Shown here: piece after piece, positions 1-6,814 of the stretch
Position numbering within the stretch: the stretch's first letter is position 1
Layout of the letters: every line of letters begins with the position of its first letter
Source of the DNA: Myxococcales bacterium
GTDB taxonomy: Bacteria > Myxococcota_A > Polyangia > Polyangiales > JADJMO01
Assembly (NCBI GenBank): GCA_021783935.1
Contig: JAJXTK010000224.1
Span: forward strand, 1 to 9,142
Direction: 5' to 3'
Length of the DNA: 9,142 nucleotides
Notes under the pieces: generated by a model
The model's input: only the letters and a program-made list of their open reading frames with translations
Database searches by the model: none
What the model was told of the DNA's origin: nothing
Made by a program: the position numbers and the translations under genes

Positions 1-590
1 GCTTCGCCGAACGCATCTACCCCGGCACCTGCCGGCCCGAGCACGGCGGCCTGCGCGGCAAGCCTGCACGCGCGATCCGCTTCCGGGCGGGTGGCGTGGT
101 GCACTGGGTGGACCGCCGCCTGGGCCAGCAGGTGCAGGACGTGGGGGCGGCGGTCGGCGACTTCGTGCTGCGGCGCGCCGACGGCGTGTTCGGCTACCAG
201 CTCGCGGTCGCCGTCGACGACGGCGAGATGGCGATCGACGAGGTGTGGCGGGGCGACGATCTGCTCGGCTCGACGGCCCGCCAGCGGCTGATCTTGCGGC
301 TGCTCGGGCTGCCCGTGCCTCGCTACGGTCACCTGCCCGTCGTGCGCGGTCCCGACGGCGAGCGGCTCGCCAAGCGACACCAAGGGGCGCTCCACGGCAC
401 GACGATCGCGGAGCTTCGCGAGGCCGGGGTCGGCGCCGACGCGATCCTCGGCGAGCTCGCCTTCGCGCTCGGGCTCCTCGACGAGGCGCGCCCGAGCCCG
501 CTCGACGCGATCGTCGCGGCGGCGCGCGCGAGGCCGATTTCGCCGCGCGCGTGGGCGCTCCCCCCGCGGTGGATCCGCGCTCGCTCGTGA
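1..590 (+). CDS. gluQ: Glutamyl-Q tRNA(Asp) synthetase (GluQRS), 5' truncated by the window
   Basis: The frame is open from base 3 and gives the last 195 residues. GluQRS is a paralogue of the GluRS catalytic domain that lacks the anticodon-binding domain; it activates glutamate and attaches it to the queuosine base of tRNA(Asp) in the cytoplasm. Seen here: IYPGTCR near the start, matching the Tyr and Cys that supply the last two zinc ligands in E. coli GluQRS; then VLRRADGVFGYQLAVAVDD and WRGDDLL, the conserved class-I core; ST.RQ; P.Y.H.P; and LAKRH in the place of KMSKS. The protein ends soon after this motif, as expected for GluQRS and unlike full GluRS, which would continue for about 150-200 residues. 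About 100 N-terminal residues with the HIGH-like motif and the first zinc ligands lie outside the window. The stop is TGA at 588-590, 19 bases before the next gene. Assignment is from remembered family motifs; the main alternative is a short GluRS paralogue of the same family. Confidence 0.9.
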   Translation, partial: FAERIYPGTCRPEHGGLRGKPARAIRFRAGGVVHWVDRRLGQQVQDVGAAVGDFVLRRADGVFGYQLAVAVDDGEMAIDEVWRGDDLLGSTARQRLILRLLGLPVPRYGHLPVVRGPDGERLAKRHQGALHGTTIAELREAGVGADAILGELAFALGLLDEARPSPLDAIVAAARARPISPRAWALPPRWIRARS

Positions 591-595
591 CGCGA

Positions 596-601
596 TACGC
601 T
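596..601 (+). promoter_or_regulatory. Possible -10 element (TACGCT) just upstream of the SDR gene
   Basis: TACGCT fits TANNNT and ends 8 bases before the ATG at 610, which has no recognisable Shine-Dalgarno sequence. This is the spacing expected for a leaderless or near-leaderless transcript. No clear -35 was found. The site is weak and could be chance. Confidence 0.2.
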
Positions 602-609
602 CGACGGCG

Positions 610-1632
610 ATGTCGGCGGACACCCCTGAGCGCACCAGCCGTCCCTCGGTGACCCCGAAGCGCATCAGCATCCCGCCGCCGCGTCCGTCGCACGAGCCCG
701 CCGAGCCGGGCATCGTGGTCACGGGGATCTGCGGGCGCCTCGGCCGCCGGCTCTGCCGCGCGCTGCACCGCGAGACGCGCGTCATCGGCATCGATCGCCG
801 GGCCTTCCCCGACAAGCCCAAGGACGTCGAGCACTGGCCGGTCGATCTGCGGCGCAAGAAGACCCAGGACGTCTTTCGCCCGGGGCAGCGCGGCGGCGTC
901 GCGGTCGCCGCCGTCGTGCACCTCGGCGTGATGCACGACCCGCGCGCCTCGGAGGCCGATCACCACTCGTGGAACGTCGCGGCGTTCACCAAGCTGCTCG
1001 ACTACGTCGCCCAATACCGGATCGCGAAGCTGATCGTGCTCTCGACCTCGACGGTCTACGGGCCGCAGCCCGACAACCCGCAGTTCCTCACCGAGGAGGC
1101 GCCGCTGCTCGGCGGGCTGGGCTTCGCGGAGATCCGCGACCTCATCGAGGTCGACATGCTCGCGCAGTCGTTCTTCTGGAAGCACCCCGAGACCGAGACG
1201 GTGGTGCTGCGCCCGGTGCACATCCTCGGCTCGGTGCACAACGCGCCGTCGAACTACCTGCGCCTGCCGGTGGTGCCGACGCTGCTCGGCTTCGACCCGA
1301 TGGTGCAGGTGATCCACGAGGACGACGTCGTGCACGCGATTCGCCTGGCGCTGCGCCCGGGCGTGAAGGGGATCTTCAACGTGGCGGGGCCCGATCCGGT
1401 GCCGCTCTCGCACCTGATCAAGACGCTCGGCAAGCCGACCGTGCCGATCCCCCACTTCGCCAAGGGGGTGATGCGCCGCCTCTACTCGCTGCGCCTCACC
1501 GACTTCCCCGCCCCCGAGCTCGATCACCTGAAGTACGTCTGCATGGTCGACGACCGCCGCGCGCGCGAGGAGCTCGGCTACTCGCCGCGCCGCTCGCTCG
1601 AAGAGACGGTGCGCGCCGTCGAGGCGATCTGA
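610..1632 (+). CDS. Extended-SDR NAD-dependent epimerase/dehydratase-like protein lacking YxxxK
   Basis: The protein has 340 residues. Residues 1-33 are a Pro/Arg/Ser-rich, probably disordered leader. A Rossmann fold follows: VVTGICGRLGRR carries the TGxxGxxG fingerprint (Gly39, 42, 45), Asp62 ends strand 2 (VIGID) and suggests NAD rather than NADP, and strand 4 gives VVHLGV. The LSTSTVYGP segment (144-152) is typical of extended SDRs, as are the later LRPVHILG and the C-terminal ELGYSPR segment. No Tyr or Lys occurs between residue 151 and about 190, where the catalytic YxxxK should lie; the aligned stretch reads FAEIRDLIEVDML. Overall order and length resemble, from memory, the actinobacterial Rv0501 (GalE2-like) group. 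It may therefore bind a nucleotide sugar or NAD without normal epimerase chemistry. Substrate unknown. It follows gluQ by 19 bases and could be co-transcribed, but has no strong ribosome binding site. The next gene converges on it. Confidence 0.85.
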   Translation: MSADTPERTSRPSVTPKRISIPPPRPSHEPAEPGIVVTGICGRLGRRLCRALHRETRVIGIDRRAFPDKPKDVEHWPVDLRRKKTQDVFRPGQRGGVAVAAVVHLGVMHDPRASEADHHSWNVAAFTKLLDYVAQYRIAKLIVLSTSTVYGPQPDNPQFLTEEAPLLGGLGFAEIRDLIEVDMLAQSFFWKHPETETVVLRPVHILGSVHNAPSNYLRLPVVPTLLGFDPMVQVIHEDDVVHAIRLALRPGVKGIFNVAGPDPVPLSHLIKTLGKPTVPIPHFAKGVMRRLYSLRLTDFPAPELDHLKYVCMVDDRRAREELGYSPRRSLEETVRAVEAI

Positions 1633-1644
1633 ACGCTCGAATAC

Positions 1645-1671
1645 GCCTCGCCCGAGGCCGCGCTCGCGGCC
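1645..1671. terminator. GC-rich hairpins between convergent genes, possible terminator
   Basis: The 64 bases between the SDR stop and the lipoprotein stop hold two overlapping inverted repeats: gcctcg/cgaggc (1645-1650, 1653-1658) and ggccgc/gcggcc (1656-1661, 1666-1671, loop GCTC). They are mutually exclusive. No T-run follows on either strand, so intrinsic termination is not proven; position between two converging genes is the main support. Confidence 0.35.
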
Positions 1672-1696
1672 CCGGGCCGGAGGGCGGGGCGGCTCG

Positions 1697-3235
1697 TCAC
1701 TGGATCAAGTAGTGGCAGGTGCACCCGGTCACGCCGGCGCTGCAGAGCGCGCCGGTGGAGGTGCGGCAGTCGACGTTGCTGCAGCAGTCGGCGGCCGTCT
1801 GGCACCCCTGGCCGTAGAGCGCGCAGCTCGGCCCCGCATCGGTCACGGTGCCGCCGTCGGTCGTGGTTGCGCCGTCGCTCGTGCCCGCGTCGGTCGGCGG
1901 CGGGGTGACGGAGCCGCAGCTGCCGCTCGCGGACCCCGGCGGCTTGTTGCACGTGAGGCCGGTGCAGCAGTCGCCGTCGATGGTGCAGGTGGCGCCCGAG
2001 GGCTGGCACGAGGTGCTGCCGCACACGTACGGGGGGGTGGAGCCGGAAGGGTTCGGCACGCACGGCAGGCCGTTGCAGCAGTCGCCCGAGTAGGAGCACG
2101 CGCCCCCCGCGTCGGCGCACTTGCCGCCGCCGTTGCAGCGCGGGATGCCGAGCGCGTCGAGCTTGCAGTCGCTCTTGGCGCCGAGCGCGGCGCAGCAGTC
2201 GTTGCGCGCCGAAGAGCCGCTCGTGCAGGCGTAGGCCAGATAGTGGCAGACGTTGCCTTCGGGGTTGCAGGCGTTCGGGTTGCGGCAGACGCCGATAGTC
2301 TGGCCCGACATCTTGTCGCAGGTGACGTGGCCGTCGCCCGGCTCGCCCGAGCCCGCGGCGCCGCAGCAGTCGGCGTCCTTGATGCACAGATCGCCGGTGA
2401 CGTGGCAGCCGTTGGCGGGCTGGCAGACGTGCACGCCGGTCGGTCCGTACGGGGCGCACAGGCGGCTGCAGCAGCCGCCGCAGCCGCTGCACACGGTGCC
2501 GTCGACGCCGGTGCAGTTGGTGCCCCCGGGCGCGTTGAGCGCGCAGGTGCCGAGCGTGGCGCCCGAGGCGATGTTGCAGATCCCCGAGCAGCAGTCGACG
2601 CCGCGCGCGCACACGTCGCCCGTCTGGGTGCAGTACGAGGCCGCGAGCTGGCAGCTGCCCCCCTTGCAGAGCGAGGAGCAGCACTCCGAGCTGCTCGTGC
2701 ACGCGTTGCCCGAGGTCTTGCACGCGGTGTTCAGCGGCGTGCAGCTGCCGTTGCAGCTGCCGCTGCAGCAGTCGGCCCCCGTCGTGCACGCCTGACCATC
2801 GGAGGTGCACGCCTTGTTCGCGCACGCGCCGCCGACGCACGAGAGCGAGCAGCACTCGGTGGCCGACGTGCACGGTTGCGGCGACGCCTTGCAGGCGCCG
2901 ATCGTCGAGGTGCAGTGGTTGCTGCTGTCGCACACGCCCGAGCAGCAGGTCGCGCCTGACGAGCAAATCTCGCCGTACGCCTTGCACGAGCCGGCGCCGC
3001 CGTCGGCCGGCGTGACGCCGTCGGGGTGGACGACGTTACCGTCGGGGAGCTCCACCGCGCCGTCCGGGAGGACGATGGAGCCGTCCGGCAGGCCGCCGTC
3101 GGCGCACGTGGGATCCGTCGTTGGGTCACACGTCGTCGCGGGCGTCGTCGTGGACGAGCCGCACGCGACGAAGACTCCGCCGCCGATGAACGCGACAGCC
3201 GCCCCGCTGATCCAAGCCCTGTCGAAGCGCCGCAT
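1697..3235 (-). CDS. Cysteine-rich lipoprotein with eleven tandem knottin-like modules
   Basis: The protein has 512 residues from ATG 3235, chosen because GGAGGA lies 3 bases upstream; a TTG at 3301 would add 22 Arg-rich residues before the signal peptide. MRRFDRAW, a hydrophobic stretch and FVAC give a lipoprotein signal with lipidated Cys25. A short spacer (26-48) and four PDG heptads (49-76) lead to eleven six-cysteine modules starting at Cys84. Modules 1-4 have the spacing C-x6-C-x5-CC-x3-C-x3-5-C, for example CTSDGQACTTGADCCSGSC. Modules 5-10 keep the first half but have longer later loops (up to 14 residues); modules 6 and 8 have an extra Cys. A Thr/Asp/Gly linker of about 30 residues precedes module 11, which ends in CTCHYLIQ. 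C-C-CC-C-C is the framework of inhibitor-cystine-knot peptides such as omega-conotoxins. Inferred role: a disulfide-rigid stalk or binding protein on the cell surface. The function is not known, and Dickkopf-like cysteine folds are an alternative. Confidence 0.85.
   Translation of the reverse strand: MRRFDRAWISGAAVAFIGGGVFVACGSSTTTPATTCDPTTDPTCADGGLPDGSIVLPDGAVELPDGNVVHPDGVTPADGGAGSCKAYGEICSSGATCCSGVCDSSNHCTSTIGACKASPQPCTSATECCSLSCVGGACANKACTSDGQACTTGADCCSGSCNGSCTPLNTACKTSGNACTSSSECCSSLCKGGSCQLAASYCTQTGDVCARGVDCCSGICNIASGATLGTCALNAPGGTNCTGVDGTVCSGCGGCCSRLCAPYGPTGVHVCQPANGCHVTGDLCIKDADCCGAAGSGEPGDGHVTCDKMSGQTIGVCRNPNACNPEGNVCHYLAYACTSGSSARNDCCAALGAKSDCKLDALGIPRCNGGGKCADAGGACSYSGDCCNGLPCVPNPSGSTPPYVCGSTSCQPSGATCTIDGDCCTGLTCNKPPGSASGSCGSVTPPPTDAGTSDGATTTDGGTVTDAGPSCALYGQGCQTAADCCSNVDCRTSTGALCSAGVTGCTCHYLIQ
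1715..2986 (-). repeat. Tandem array of 11 six-cysteine (C-C-CC-C-C) modules
   Basis: Protein-level repeat, visible in DNA as recurring GCAGCAGTC (reverse complement of the Asp-Cys-Cys codons). Loop lengths between cysteines, N to C: 6/5/0/3/5; 6/5/0/3/4; 6/5/0/3/3; 6/5/0/3/4; 6/5/0/3/10; 7/5/0/3/10; 6/5/0/14/10; 6/16/0/8/9; 6/5/0/4/12; 6/5/0/4/10; 6/5/0/4/7 plus two more Cys. The first loop is almost invariant and the last is the most variable. Modules differ in sequence outside Cys, so the array is old rather than a recent slippage product. Confidence 0.85.
3008..3091 (-). repeat. Four 7-residue xPDGxxx repeats in the lipoprotein stalk
   Basis: Residues 49-76 read LPDGSIV, LPDGAVE, LPDGNVV, HPDGVTP. 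These sit between the lipidated cysteine and the first cysteine module and most likely form an extended spacer that lifts the modules from the membrane. The Pro-Asp-Gly turns could also bind divalent metal, but nothing here proves it. Confidence 0.75.
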
Positions 3236-3238
3236 GCG

Positions 3239-3244
3239 TCCTCC
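3239..3244 (-). promoter_or_regulatory. Shine-Dalgarno GGAGGA that fixes the lipoprotein start
   Basis: On the minus strand GGAGGA is followed by CGC and the ATG at 3235. It supports this ATG over the upstream TTG (3301) and ATG (3283), neither of which has a comparable site. Confidence 0.7.
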
Positions 3245-3300
3245 GCGCGCGCGGGTCGCGGCGACTCGCCGGACCGCGTGCATTGGGATCGTGTGACGCA

Positions 3301-3329
3301 ATCCGAGCGATCAGGCAAAGCGACGTCAA
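3301..3329 (-). promoter_or_regulatory. Candidate sigma-70 promoter for the cysteine-rich lipoprotein
   Basis: Minus-strand TTGACG (3324-3329, five of six bases of the -35 consensus) is followed after 17 bases by TCGGAT (3301-3306, three of six of the -10). Transcription would start near 3294, leaving a leader of about 60 bases before the ATG at 3235. The -10 is poor, so this is only a candidate. Confidence 0.3.
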
Positions 3330-3373
3330 GATCCGACTTGGTCGTAAGCTCCCGCAGACGCTGAAAACCGGCT

Positions 3374-3396
3374 CGACGCGCGCGCCTTGCGCGTCG
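3374..3396 (-). terminator. Probable terminator hairpin immediately after the S41 protease
   Basis: CGACGCGC (3374-3381) and GCGCGTCG (3389-3396) form a perfect 8-bp stem with a 7-base loop, directly abutting the protease stop codon. On the minus strand the stem is followed by AGCCGG and then TTTT, a short T-run a few bases late for a classical intrinsic terminator. It would also separate the protease from the lipoprotein gene downstream. Confidence 0.5.
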
Positions 3397-6300
3397 TCAC
3401 TCGTTGCCAGCGCCCCCGCCGAGCAGATCGTAGAGCTCGTCGTCCCCCTTGGGCGTCTCGAGCAGCTCGCCGCTCGGCCCGTCGCGGCGCACGACGAAGA
3501 CGCGTCGCTGCACCGAATCGGCGCTCTCTCGCGCCCAGACGCTCACGTAGTTCACGCCGGGGCGCAGCGGCAGCTCCATCGCGAACGGCTCCTTGTTCGG
3601 GTCGGCGCCGCCGCGGTTGGACCGGTAGTAGACCTTGCGCGAGCCCACGAACGCGTACACGTCGAGGAGGCGATCGCCGTCTTGGGCGAAGCCCTTGAGG
3701 GAGATTTTATCGCCGCGGGTCACGAGCTCCGGCGCCTCGACCGTGATCGACGGCGGCGAGTGCGACAGCAGCTCCACCCATGTCTGCGGCGCGGCGTTGG
3801 CGCCGTCGGCCCCCCTCGGCGTCGCCACCGGCCTCGGCACCGCCGGGAGTGAGCCGCCGCCGAGCTTGCCGCCCGACTTCTTCACGAAGGCGAAGCGCGA
3901 GCCGCCGAGATCGACGCGCAGCCAGTCGGCGTAGTTGCCGCTGGCCGCGAGCGCCCCGTCCTTCGGCAGCTCGCCGAACGGCTTCTCCCCCTCGCGCGGC
4001 GCGGTGAACAGCGACACCGGGGCCGAGCCCGCGCGGAACACGCCGCTCGCCTGCCCGACCGACAGCGGCGCCTCGATCGGCATGACCACGCGCTCGCTCG
4101 CCGACTCGCGCAGGTCGGCGTCGCGCACGCTGAGCTGCACCTTCACCTCCGTGGGCGGCCCCGAGGGCGGCGCGCCCGGGACCGGCGCGACCGAGCTCGG
4201 CACGTCGAAGGTGAAGCGCACGCGGCGCTCCTCGCCCGGCGCCATGTTCGACAGATCGAAGCGCGCGTCGCGCAGGAAGAGCCAGTCGCCCGAGAGGTTC
4301 TTCACGGCGGCCTCGGTCTCCCAGCTGCGCCCCTCGCCGACGTTCTTGACCGTCACGTACATCGAGGCCTTCTCGCCGAGCTGCAAGAGCCCGTCGTGGT
4401 TGCCCGCGACGTCGTCGACGACCTGATACGTGTACGCGAACGACGGCCGCGGCAGCGCCTTCACCGTGGTGCGCAGCTCCGCCTCCGCGGGCACGTGCTC
4501 GTGCGCCTCCTCGAACTTGATCTTCAGCGCGTCGGCGCGGGTGACCGTGTCGCGCGGGATGCGGCAGACGCGCGGCGCGTCCTTCGGCGCGGGGGCGGTC
4601 GATCCGGGCTTGCTCCCCTCGGTCTCGCAGAAGCCGAGCGGCGTCGTCCAGGTGCGCGACTTGCCGGGCTCGATCTTGCCGAAGACGAGCTCCTTGCCGT
4701 CGAAGATCGGCGCGTCGGACTTGGTCTGCGCGCGCAGCCGATACAAGGGCACCGCGCCGTCGTTCTGCACCGTGACCTTGAGCTCGAGCGGCTCGCCCGC
4801 CACGACCTCGGCGCCCGGCTTGCTGGGCTCGACGGTGACCTTGATCCTCGAGGGATCGAAGCCGGTCGCGACCTCCTTCGCGTCGGCCGCGTCGCTCCAA
4901 TCGACGCCGCCGATCTTCGCGAGCTCGGCCTCGACCTTCTTGAGCTCCTCGGCGCGCACCGCGTCGATCATCGGCTTGGCCGTCCTGACCTCCTCGGCGC
5001 GGCGCTCGGTGATCGGGCCCGCCGCCTTGAGGAAGCGGCGCGCGAAGTTGATCTGGAAGTCGAGCGCGAACTGGTCGTCCGGGTCGCCGCCGCGCTCGCG
5101 GAGCGCCGCGCGGTCCTCGCGCGAGAGGGCGTACTTGACGACCTCCATCGGCCGGCCCCCCTCCTTCGCCTTGGCGTTCGAAAGGTGCGCCGACAGATCG
5201 CGCTCGCGCAGCAGCGGCGCGTCCGCGTCGAGGTCGAGCTCTTGCAGATCGACCGTCATCGGATCGAGCTCGACGTCGGGCGGGATGCCCACCGACTGGA
5301 TCGAGATGTCGCCCGGCGTGAGGTACTGCGCGATCGTGATCTTGAGCGCCGCCCCCTCGGGCGGGATGTTGCGCTCGACCTTCTGCACGCTCCCCTTGCC
5401 GAAGCTGGTCTCGCCGACGACCACCGCGCGATCGAGGTTCTTGAGCGCGCCGGCGACGATCTCGCTCGCCGAGGCCGAGCCGGAGTTGATCAACACGACG
5501 ATCGGGTAGTTCGGCTCGTTGTGATCGTCCTTGGCGGTGAGCTCCTCGCGCCCCTCCTTGCGCCCCTCGGAGATCACGATCGTGCCCTCCTTCACGAAGG
5601 CGTCGACCACGCGCTTGGCCTGCTCGAGCAGGCCGCCCGGGTTGCCGCGAAGATCGAGCACCAGCCCCTTGTCGTGCCCCGTGGCGCGCAGCTCTCGCAT
5701 CGCCGCGAGCATGTCTGGGGCCGTCGTCTCGGCGAACTGCTTGAGGCGGATGTAGCCGATGCCGTCGTCGAGCCCCTTGGACTCGACGCTCGTGACGTGG
5801 ATCTCCTCGCGCGTGAGCTTGTAGGTCTTGGAGGCGAAGCCGTCCTTGCCGTCGCGGCGGAGGACGAGCGTGACCTCGGTGTCGGGATCGCCGCGAAGGC
5901 GCTGCACCGCCTCGTTGATCCCCATGGTGGTGGTCGACTCGCCGTTGATCTGGATGATGCGATCGAAGCGCTGCAGCCCCGCCTTGCCCGCAGGCGTGCC
6001 GGGCATCGTGCTCATGACGGTGAGCGTCTTGTCGCGGATCGAGATGACGATGCCGAGGCCGCCGAACTTGCCGCTCGTCGTGACGCTGAAGTCCTTGAAG
6101 GCCTCCGGCGAGAAGAGCACCGAGTGCGGATCGAGCGTGCGCAGCATGCCGTTGCAGGCCGCGTACTCGACGTCGCGCAGATCGATCTCGGGGGCGTCCT
6201 TGAGGTTCGTCTCGAGGAAGGTGAACACCGTGCGCACGTCGCGCAGCACGTCCCACGGCCCCTTCACGTCGGAGATGTCGAGCTTGATCTCCTTGTCGTC

Positions 6301-6660
6301 TGCGCGGACGCGCACCTCCTTGCCGCCCGGCTCGACGGACACGAGCACCTGCGCGATGTCGCGCTGCACGGCGTTGAGCGCCGCGATCAGCATGTTGTGC
6401 GGATCGACGCGCTTCGGATCGACGTACTCGTCGCTGATCAGCTCGAGCGTGCGCTGCACGACGATCGCCTTGGAGAGCGGGTACGGCCCCTTCTTCTTGC
6501 CCGGCTCGGTGACGGCCGCCTGGGCGCCGCCGTAGAGGCCCCGGTAGAGGAACTCCCCGGGGCGCGAGAACTTGAGCGCGAGGCCGGTGGCGATGGCGAG
6601 GGAGCCCGCGACGAGGATCGCGCGGCCGAGGCGTTCACGTTGGGGCATCGGAGGGGTCAT
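3397..6660 (-). CDS. S41A carboxyl-terminal-processing protease with long Ig-like C-terminal extension
   Basis: 1087 residues; ordinary CtpA/CtpB enzymes are about 400-550. Residues 12-31 form one N-terminal membrane segment or uncleaved signal, putting the rest in the periplasm. A helical cap region (about 60-195) precedes a PDZ domain (about 200-285) with the GLGI peptide-binding loop. The S41 core (about 290-465) holds GSASASEI with nucleophile Ser397, FGKGSVQ with Lys422 and Gln426; the 25- and 4-residue spacings match the CtpB Ser-Lys-Gln triad, so it looks active. A charged helical segment (about 480-600) is followed by two CARDB/Ig-like stretches (about 605-720, 740-865), an SH3-like stretch (about 870-930), and an Ig-like C-terminus (about 965-1060). 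The extensions are inferred from beta-strand patterns. Likely job: trimming C-termini of envelope proteins; substrates unknown. An in-frame TGA directly precedes ATG 6660. ATG 6648 is an equally good start; neither has a Shine-Dalgarno. Confidence 0.9.
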   Translation of the reverse strand: MTPPMPQRERLGRAILVAGSLAIATGLALKFSRPGEFLYRGLYGGAQAAVTEPGKKKGPYPLSKAIVVQRTLELISDEYVDPKRVDPHNMLIAALNAVQRDIAQVLVSVEPGGKEVRVRADDKEIKLDISDVKGPWDVLRDVRTVFTFLETNLKDAPEIDLRDVEYAACNGMLRTLDPHSVLFSPEAFKDFSVTTSGKFGGLGIVISIRDKTLTVMSTMPGTPAGKAGLQRFDRIIQINGESTTTMGINEAVQRLRGDPDTEVTLVLRRDGKDGFASKTYKLTREEIHVTSVESKGLDDGIGYIRLKQFAETTAPDMLAAMRELRATGHDKGLVLDLRGNPGGLLEQAKRVVDAFVKEGTIVISEGRKEGREELTAKDDHNEPNYPIVVLINSGSASASEIVAGALKNLDRAVVVGETSFGKGSVQKVERNIPPEGAALKITIAQYLTPGDISIQSVGIPPDVELDPMTVDLQELDLDADAPLLRERDLSAHLSNAKAKEGGRPMEVVKYALSREDRAALRERGGDPDDQFALDFQINFARRFLKAAGPITERRAEEVRTAKPMIDAVRAEELKKVEAELAKIGGVDWSDAADAKEVATGFDPSRIKVTVEPSKPGAEVVAGEPLELKVTVQNDGAVPLYRLRAQTKSDAPIFDGKELVFGKIEPGKSRTWTTPLGFCETEGSKPGSTAPAPKDAPRVCRIPRDTVTRADALKIKFEEAHEHVPAEAELRTTVKALPRPSFAYTYQVVDDVAGNHDGLLQLGEKASMYVTVKNVGEGRSWETEAAVKNLSGDWLFLRDARFDLSNMAPGEERRVRFTFDVPSSVAPVPGAPPSGPPTEVKVQLSVRDADLRESASERVVMPIEAPLSVGQASGVFRAGSAPVSLFTAPREGEKPFGELPKDGALAASGNYADWLRVDLGGSRFAFVKKSGGKLGGGSLPAVPRPVATPRGADGANAAPQTWVELLSHSPPSITVEAPELVTRGDKISLKGFAQDGDRLLDVYAFVGSRKVYYRSNRGGADPNKEPFAMELPLRPGVNYVSVWARESADSVQRRVFVVRRDGPSGELLETPKGDDELYDLLGGGAGNE

Positions 6661-6662
6661 TC

Positions 6663-6668
6663 AGTATA
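6663..6668 (-). promoter_or_regulatory. Possible -10 hexamer TATACT for the S41 protease
   Basis: Minus-strand TATACT matches the TATAAT consensus at five of six bases and is one of few AT-rich hexamers in the 154-base divergent region. With usual spacing, transcription would start near 6656, which excludes the ATG at 6660 but puts the ATG at 6648 about 8 bases into the message. No convincing -35 was seen 17 bases upstream. Confidence 0.35.
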
Positions 6669-6802
6669 GGGGGCGTTCTTCCGCCGTGCTCGTCTTCGGC
6701 TCGGCCGGGGGGCGCGGGCTCCTCCCACAGACGCGCCGCGGACTCGATTCGTTCCCCCCGATCCGTTCGGGCTCCCCTATGCTCGGGCACCTCGACCGTC
6801 CT

Positions 6803-6807
6803 GGAGG
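6803..6807 (+). promoter_or_regulatory. Shine-Dalgarno GGAGG for the peroxiredoxin lipoprotein
   Basis: GGAGG followed by TGCCGAC and ATG 6815. The site decides between this start and upstream in-frame starts, and the peptide that begins here opens with a proper lipoprotein signal. Confidence 0.75.
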
Positions 6808-6814
6808 TGCCGAC

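Noticed and set aside
1578..2987. A 469-codon minus-strand frame and a 415-codon plus-strand frame over the cysteine-rich gene
   Set aside because: Both are Arg/Ala-rich shadows; only the frame ending at 1697 has a signal peptide, a ribosome binding site and an ordered repeat structure.
1740..2990. Recurring GCAGCAGTC strings as a CRISPR-like or DNA-level tandem repeat
   Set aside because: Spacing is uneven and each copy is an in-frame Asp/Glu-Cys-Cys codon run of the protein modules, so the repeat is at protein level.
3236..3301. TTG start at 3301 giving a 534-residue lipoprotein
   Set aside because: It puts an Arg-rich stretch before the signal peptide and has no Shine-Dalgarno, while ATG 3235 has GGAGGA and begins the signal directly.
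4396..6669. Very long open frame (757 codons) on the + strand opposite the S41 protease
   Set aside because: The minus-strand frame encodes recognisable PDZ and S41 motifs; the opposite frame is Arg/Leu/Asp-rich with no motif, an expected by-product of high GC.
6572..6814. 81-codon N-terminal extension of the peroxiredoxin
   Set aside because: It overlaps the 5' end of the divergent protease and would bury the lipoprotein signal; GGAGG at 6803 supports ATG 6815.
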